A stretch of 64,000 bases of DNA from an uncultured Flavobacteriaceae bacterium (GTDB taxonomy: Bacteria > Bacteroidota > Bacteroidia > Flavobacteriales > Flavobacteriaceae): contig CANNCA010000002.1 of the NCBI GenBank assembly GCA_947503005.1, forward strand, positions 496,001 to 560,000, in the 5' to 3' direction. The translations under genes were made by a program, and so were the position numbers. Under the pieces are notes generated by a model that was not told where the DNA came from, searched no databases, and saw only the letters and a program-made list of their open reading frames with translations. Below, piece by piece: positions 60,978-64,000 of the stretch. Numbering within the stretch: position 1 is the stretch's first letter; each line of letters begins with the position of its first letter.

Positions 60978-61943
60978 TTAGGGGGGAGTGGGTCCTCGAT
61001 ATACAGAATCCAAAACCTCGTTCTTCCAAAGTATGGCACCGGTCTGTAGGTTCACTGCCACCAATTGTCGTGGCACTTCGTTCATTTTACCGCCAGTTCT
61101 ATTGGAGTAGGGGCCTTCCTCATAGATCAGCGTGCTGCCCATGACAAAGAAAGGGGCATATGATCTGTAGGTGCTTATTTCACCTATTTTTTGTTTGGAG
61201 CTGGAGTTGTAAATTTCCCAGACATAGTTATTTAGCGTATCGTCGGTAGTAGTTTTTCGACTAATGAGGACGTGTTGTTTGTCGCTGGACAAGAATTGTT
61301 GGCTGCCATCCTCTTTATTCTGGATCTTTTTATCGGATATCGGTACTATGGTTTCCGAAAAACTAACAGGTAGGTTTTGCTGTGCTATGGGATTTAACTG
61401 TCTGGAATTTACATTGTATTGGAAAGCGCCCGAGTTTTGGAGTAAACTATCCATCTCGCGTATCCCTTTCAACATTTTTTGCTGGTAGCTCCATCCGAAA
61501 TAGGTAAGGTTGCCGACGACTTTTGTTTTTAACCGGAACTGATCCGTTGCGGTTTGGCCCAAATTTGCTCTTATCCCTGTAGGTAATGTTATAGAATCCG
61601 TGGCCATGAGTGATCCGTTGCCGCTTATATTAAATCGGCCCAATATCACATTTTGGGGCGATGCAGTAGATTCCATTTGGCAAACCAATCGATTACCCGC
61701 AATGGCCATAGGTTTGGCATTTCTAACACTGGTCCAAAGTGTCGCCCCAGTTGCTATGGCTACGGCACTTACCTTACGAACTGGGGTCATAATAAATAAC
61801 TGTCCACTCCCAGGATCCACTACAATACCTTCGCCCATGGAAAAGGGTTCATTGTTACCGGTCTGGGCTATTAATTGTGATTTACATCCTAGGTTACTTA
61901 GGAGTACTAATAGAAGAAGAACTCTTAACATTTGATTTTCCAT
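60978..61943 (-). CDS. Propeller-like lipoprotein of unknown function
   Basis: A 321-residue lipoprotein; a start at Met5 (61931) gives the cleaner signal MLRVLLLLVLLSNLGC. The mature part is beta-rich, and paired segments such as VSAVAIATGATLWTSV and LVAVNLQTGAILWKNEV resemble PQQ-type propeller blades at both ends, so a PQQ-like fold is likely. No catalytic residues are recognised. It may be in an operon with the giant surface protein on the same strand, 150 bp further on. That gap contains a short perfect inverted repeat TCGTC-GTAA-GACGA. Confidence 0.7.
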   Translation of the reverse strand: MENQMLRVLLLLVLLSNLGCKSQLIAQTGNNEPFSMGEGIVVDPGSGQLFIMTPVRKVSAVAIATGATLWTSVRNAKPMAIAGNRLVCQMESTASPQNVILGRFNISGNGSLMATDSITLPTGIRANLGQTATDQFRLKTKVVGNLTYFGWSYQQKMLKGIREMDSLLQNSGAFQYNVNSRQLNPIAQQNLPVSFSETIVPISDKKIQNKEDGSQQFLSSDKQHVLISRKTTTDDTLNNYVWEIYNSSSKQKIGEISTYRSYAPFFVMGSTLIYEEGPYSNRTGGKMNEVPRQLVAVNLQTGAILWKNEVLDSVYRGPTPP

Positions 61944-62167
61944 AATAATTATTTTATCAAAAAATTTTAGAATTATGGGGGGCAGGCATCTCGGGAGTAT
62001 TTCTGGTATTATGTACTTTCAATTTATATGCCAGAGCAAATGTACGAATAGCTTTACATCTAAAAACCAAAATTTCATAATTGGGGGCTATAGATGTATC
62101 GATAACCACTTTTTCTGTATTGTATGTTTTTATTCGGAACTCTGAAAACCGAAGGCTATAAAAGGGA

Positions 62168-62386
62168 GAAAAAGCGCCTTTTGATACGATAATGGTCACC
62201 GCAGGCGCCGAAACTATTCCACAACCTTTGGTCGATCAATTAAAAGTAGGAGGACGAATGATTATTCCCATCGGGCCGCATAACGGAGTACGTCAATTGG
62301 TACTCGCCACGAAAAAGAAGAATAAGAATAGCAAAAAGAATTTGATGTCCGTTCGGTTTGTGCCGTTTACAAGGAATAAAGAGTAG
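62168..62386 (+). pseudogene. 3' remnant of a protein-isoaspartate methyltransferase gene
   Basis: In-frame homology to the exported PCMT gene begins at EKAPFD (62168) and runs to the stop at 62386; nothing recognisable remains 5' of it, so the SAM site and signal are lost. The ORF-track entry 62192-62386 is part of this. The first ~105 bp differ from the PCMT gene at 27 positions (about 74% identity, mostly third positions), but the following ~98 bp differ at only three, including a 55-bp and a 38-bp identical run. This points to recent gene conversion or recombination in the 3' end. Confidence 0.85.
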
Positions 62387-62537
62387 TGGAAGCTAGCGTA
62401 AATTGAACAAGACATACCGACGAAACCACGAAAGGAACAATCTGACCTTCAATCTTGACAGTTCGGTCAATTTTGCAAGGGTTTATGTTACATAATTATG
62501 CTTCTTTGTATTCAAGTTGAACTAATCAATCAAAATT

Positions 62538-64000
62538 ATGAAGGCACTTACCATCAAACACATCGTTTTAGTTATTGCGCTGCAAGTTTATTCAGGTATT
62601 GCAAACGGTCAAGAATCCTTATCGACGGCACAATGGCAGGAAGATCTACGTTTTTTACAAAAAACGGTACATTCAGATTTTCCTTTCCTATTTAAAAAAG
62701 TGAAAAAAGAAGCTTGGGATGCCGAGGTCGAAAAGCTATCTGCACAAATTCCGGATTTAGAAGAGCATGAAATCAAAATAGGTCTGACCCGTATGGTTTC
62801 GCTTTTCGAATATGGTCATACGCAAATTCCATTTAGTACGGTTTCCGAAAAGGGTGTACTACCGATAAATCTTTATCATTTTAAGGATGGTATTTATGTG
62901 GAGGGTACTTTAAAGGAACATAACGCGATTTTAGGCGCTAAACTGCTTAAAGTGGGGGAGTTTGATGTAGCCAAAGCCTTGGAAATGGTCCGACCGGTCG
63001 TTCCGGTGGAAAACGAGTCTTATTTTAAGGCATACGGATTGCGGTTTCTGACCGTACCAACGGTATTGCACGCCCAAGGAGTGATTCCAGATTATTCCCA
63101 AAAGATAACCCTAACGTTCGAAAAAGAAGGCAAGCCGATGGAATATACCCTAGCTGCCATACCGGTAGATGATTTGTCGAAAGGCTACGGATTTACAATA
63201 CCGAATTCAGATTGGGCAAGTGTCCGTGAAGCGGGGAGTACCCCATTGTATTTAAAACAGTTGAATGAGACTTATTTTTATTTTGAGTATTTACCGGAAT
63301 CCAAAACATTATATGCCAGGCAAAGCTCTGTTTTCGACCATGAAAAAGAAAAGATAAAGGATTTTTACAAGCGGCTCTTTGAATTTATCGACAACAACGA
63401 AATTGACAGGTTGATTTATGATGTTCGGCTGAACGGAGGCGGTAACAATTACAATAACAAGCAATTTATACAAGGGATAATGGCCCGCCCAGAAATCAAT
63501 GCCCAGGGTAAGTTCATTTACATAATAGGGCGCAGAACATTTTCGGCATGTCAGAATTTGACCAATGAAATAGAGAATTATACGAATGCCGTAATGATTG
63601 GGGAACCAACCGCCGAGAATAAGAATTTCTATGGCGATAACAAAAAGGTAACCTTGCCCAATTCAAAAATCGATGCGTATTTGTCGTTCGCTTGGTGGCA
63701 AGACAAACCCCAATGGGAAAATGCGGACGCAACAGTGCCACATTTTCCGAAGGAATTGACTTTCGAGGAGTACCGTACCAACCAAGATCCCGTAGTTGAC
63801 TTTGCAATGAGCAATGATTTTGAGGGCTACCTTGTCAATCCGATGGATCATTTTAGACAACTATTTATGGCAGGGAAGATGGAACAATTGAAAACCGATG
63901 CCACGCGTATTCTTAAAGATCCCCTATATGCACATATACCTTTTAAACGGGAATTTAAACAAACAGGCGAGAATCTACTCTCACAGGGCGTATATGATGG
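62538..64000 (+). CDS. S41-like peptidase, exported, truncated by the window end
   Basis: This ORF is missing from the supplied track because it has no stop in the window; ATG 62538 opens a frame that is continuous to base 64000 (487 codons). It has a signal peptide (MKALTIKHIVLVIALQVYSGIANGQ), an N-terminal helical domain (QWQEDLRFLQKTVHSDFPF), a possible PDZ-like middle and the S41 (tail-specific protease) core: LIYDVRLNGGGNN near 292-304, then GRRTFSACQNL with candidate nucleophile Ser336 and a MIGEPTAE loop. The final residues continue into a TPR-like segment. The C-terminus and stop are outside the window. Confidence 0.85.
   Translation, partial: MKALTIKHIVLVIALQVYSGIANGQESLSTAQWQEDLRFLQKTVHSDFPFLFKKVKKEAWDAEVEKLSAQIPDLEEHEIKIGLTRMVSLFEYGHTQIPFSTVSEKGVLPINLYHFKDGIYVEGTLKEHNAILGAKLLKVGEFDVAKALEMVRPVVPVENESYFKAYGLRFLTVPTVLHAQGVIPDYSQKITLTFEKEGKPMEYTLAAIPVDDLSKGYGFTIPNSDWASVREAGSTPLYLKQLNETYFYFEYLPESKTLYARQSSVFDHEKEKIKDFYKRLFEFIDNNEIDRLIYDVRLNGGGNNYNNKQFIQGIMARPEINAQGKFIYIIGRRTFSACQNLTNEIENYTNAVMIGEPTAENKNFYGDNKKVTLPNSKIDAYLSFAWWQDKPQWENADATVPHFPKELTFEEYRTNQDPVVDFAMSNDFEGYLVNPMDHFRQLFMAGKMEQLKTDATRILKDPLYAHIPFKREFKQTGENLLSQGVYD

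Noticed and set aside
61957-62199. 80-residue minus-strand ORF between the lipoprotein and the pcm remnant
   Set aside because: It overlaps the recognisable pcm remnant on the other strand and has no signal peptide or domain; probably chance.
1-64000. CRISPR arrays, tRNA or rRNA genes, insertion sequences, prophage genes
   Set aside because: No regularly spaced repeats, no cloverleaf-like stretch in the intergenic regions, and no transposase, integrase or phage structural protein was recognised in the ORFs.

Overview
The window looks like a chromosomal segment of a marine member of the Flavobacteriaceae (Bacteroidota), in the broad neighbourhood of Maribacter, Zobellia or Arenibacter. The DNA is AT-rich, and starts are preceded by A-rich stretches instead of clear Shine-Dalgarno sequences. 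There are many short-signal lipoproteins and Bacteroidota-typical families (QEGLA/DUF1704, DUF4251, a DUF6340-like pair, PorT-type barrels, fused E1 alpha/beta, long VPS10/BNR propeller proteins). At least one promoter fits the Bacteroidota TTG-N19-TAnnTTTG pattern. I saw no rRNA, tRNA, CRISPR array, transposase or prophage.

Region 1 (1-15.6 kb) is mostly housekeeping. It holds the end of a QEGLA hydrolase, an alpha/beta hydrolase, a DCC-family protein, MutS2 without an Smr domain, a tandem pair of related TPR-like lipoproteins, uracil-DNA glycosylase, and a single-domain response regulator. A perfect TACCATTCAT-N11-TACCATTCAT direct repeat, shaped like a LytTR site, lies upstream of the response regulator. 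A three-gene minus-strand operon follows (DUF1835, nucleoside phosphorylase, cytosolic substrate-binding-like protein), then SUI1, a 2OG-Fe(II) oxygenase, a fused branched-chain-type E1, a lipocalin-like lipoprotein and an OmpA lipoprotein closed by a strong terminator.

Region 2 (15.7-22.0 kb) is the best candidate for an undescribed system. It is a tight eight-gene operon: FAD oxidoreductase, SAM methyltransferase, type III polyketide synthase, FabI/FabL-type enoyl reductase, FabZ-like dehydratase, FabF-like ketosynthase, acyl carrier protein and a small membrane protein. Its content suggests a dedicated type II acyl-chain supply feeding a type III PKS, with methylation and oxidation of the product. 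By analogy with the Azotobacter ars and Streptomyces srs systems, a phenolic lipid or alkyl-quinone-like product is plausible.

Region 3 (22.0-31.5 kb) holds TerC, YceI, two small paralogous secreted proteins, HPF, two transporters, a TlpA-type lipoprotein translationally coupled to a BNR-type lipoprotein with a CxCC motif, and a large metallo-beta-lactamase protein with an extra N-terminal domain.

Region 4 (31.6-55.1 kb) is a long, mainly plus-strand run of exported proteins. It contains a sorbosone-dehydrogenase-like lipoprotein, three ~1,030-residue VPS10/BNR propeller paralogues, a Tat-exported class V aminotransferase, gamma-glutamyltransferase, an S15/CocE-like hydrolase, an exported methyltransferase, a Tat-exported TIM-barrel protein, a DUF1080 lipoprotein, a cupin and an SDR. 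Together they suggest extracytoplasmic peptide or small-molecule breakdown; the substrate is not evident.

Region 5 (55.3-64.0 kb) has an exported protein-isoaspartate methyltransferase (PCMT), a 1,479-residue fusion of BNR propeller, von Willebrand A and outer-membrane beta-barrel, and a propeller-like lipoprotein. A decayed PCMT 3' copy follows, whose last ~100 bases are nearly identical to the intact gene while the part before is only about 74% identical. An S41-like peptidase gene runs off the window end. Asp-box (BNR) propellers recur in at least six proteins between 28 and 61 kb.
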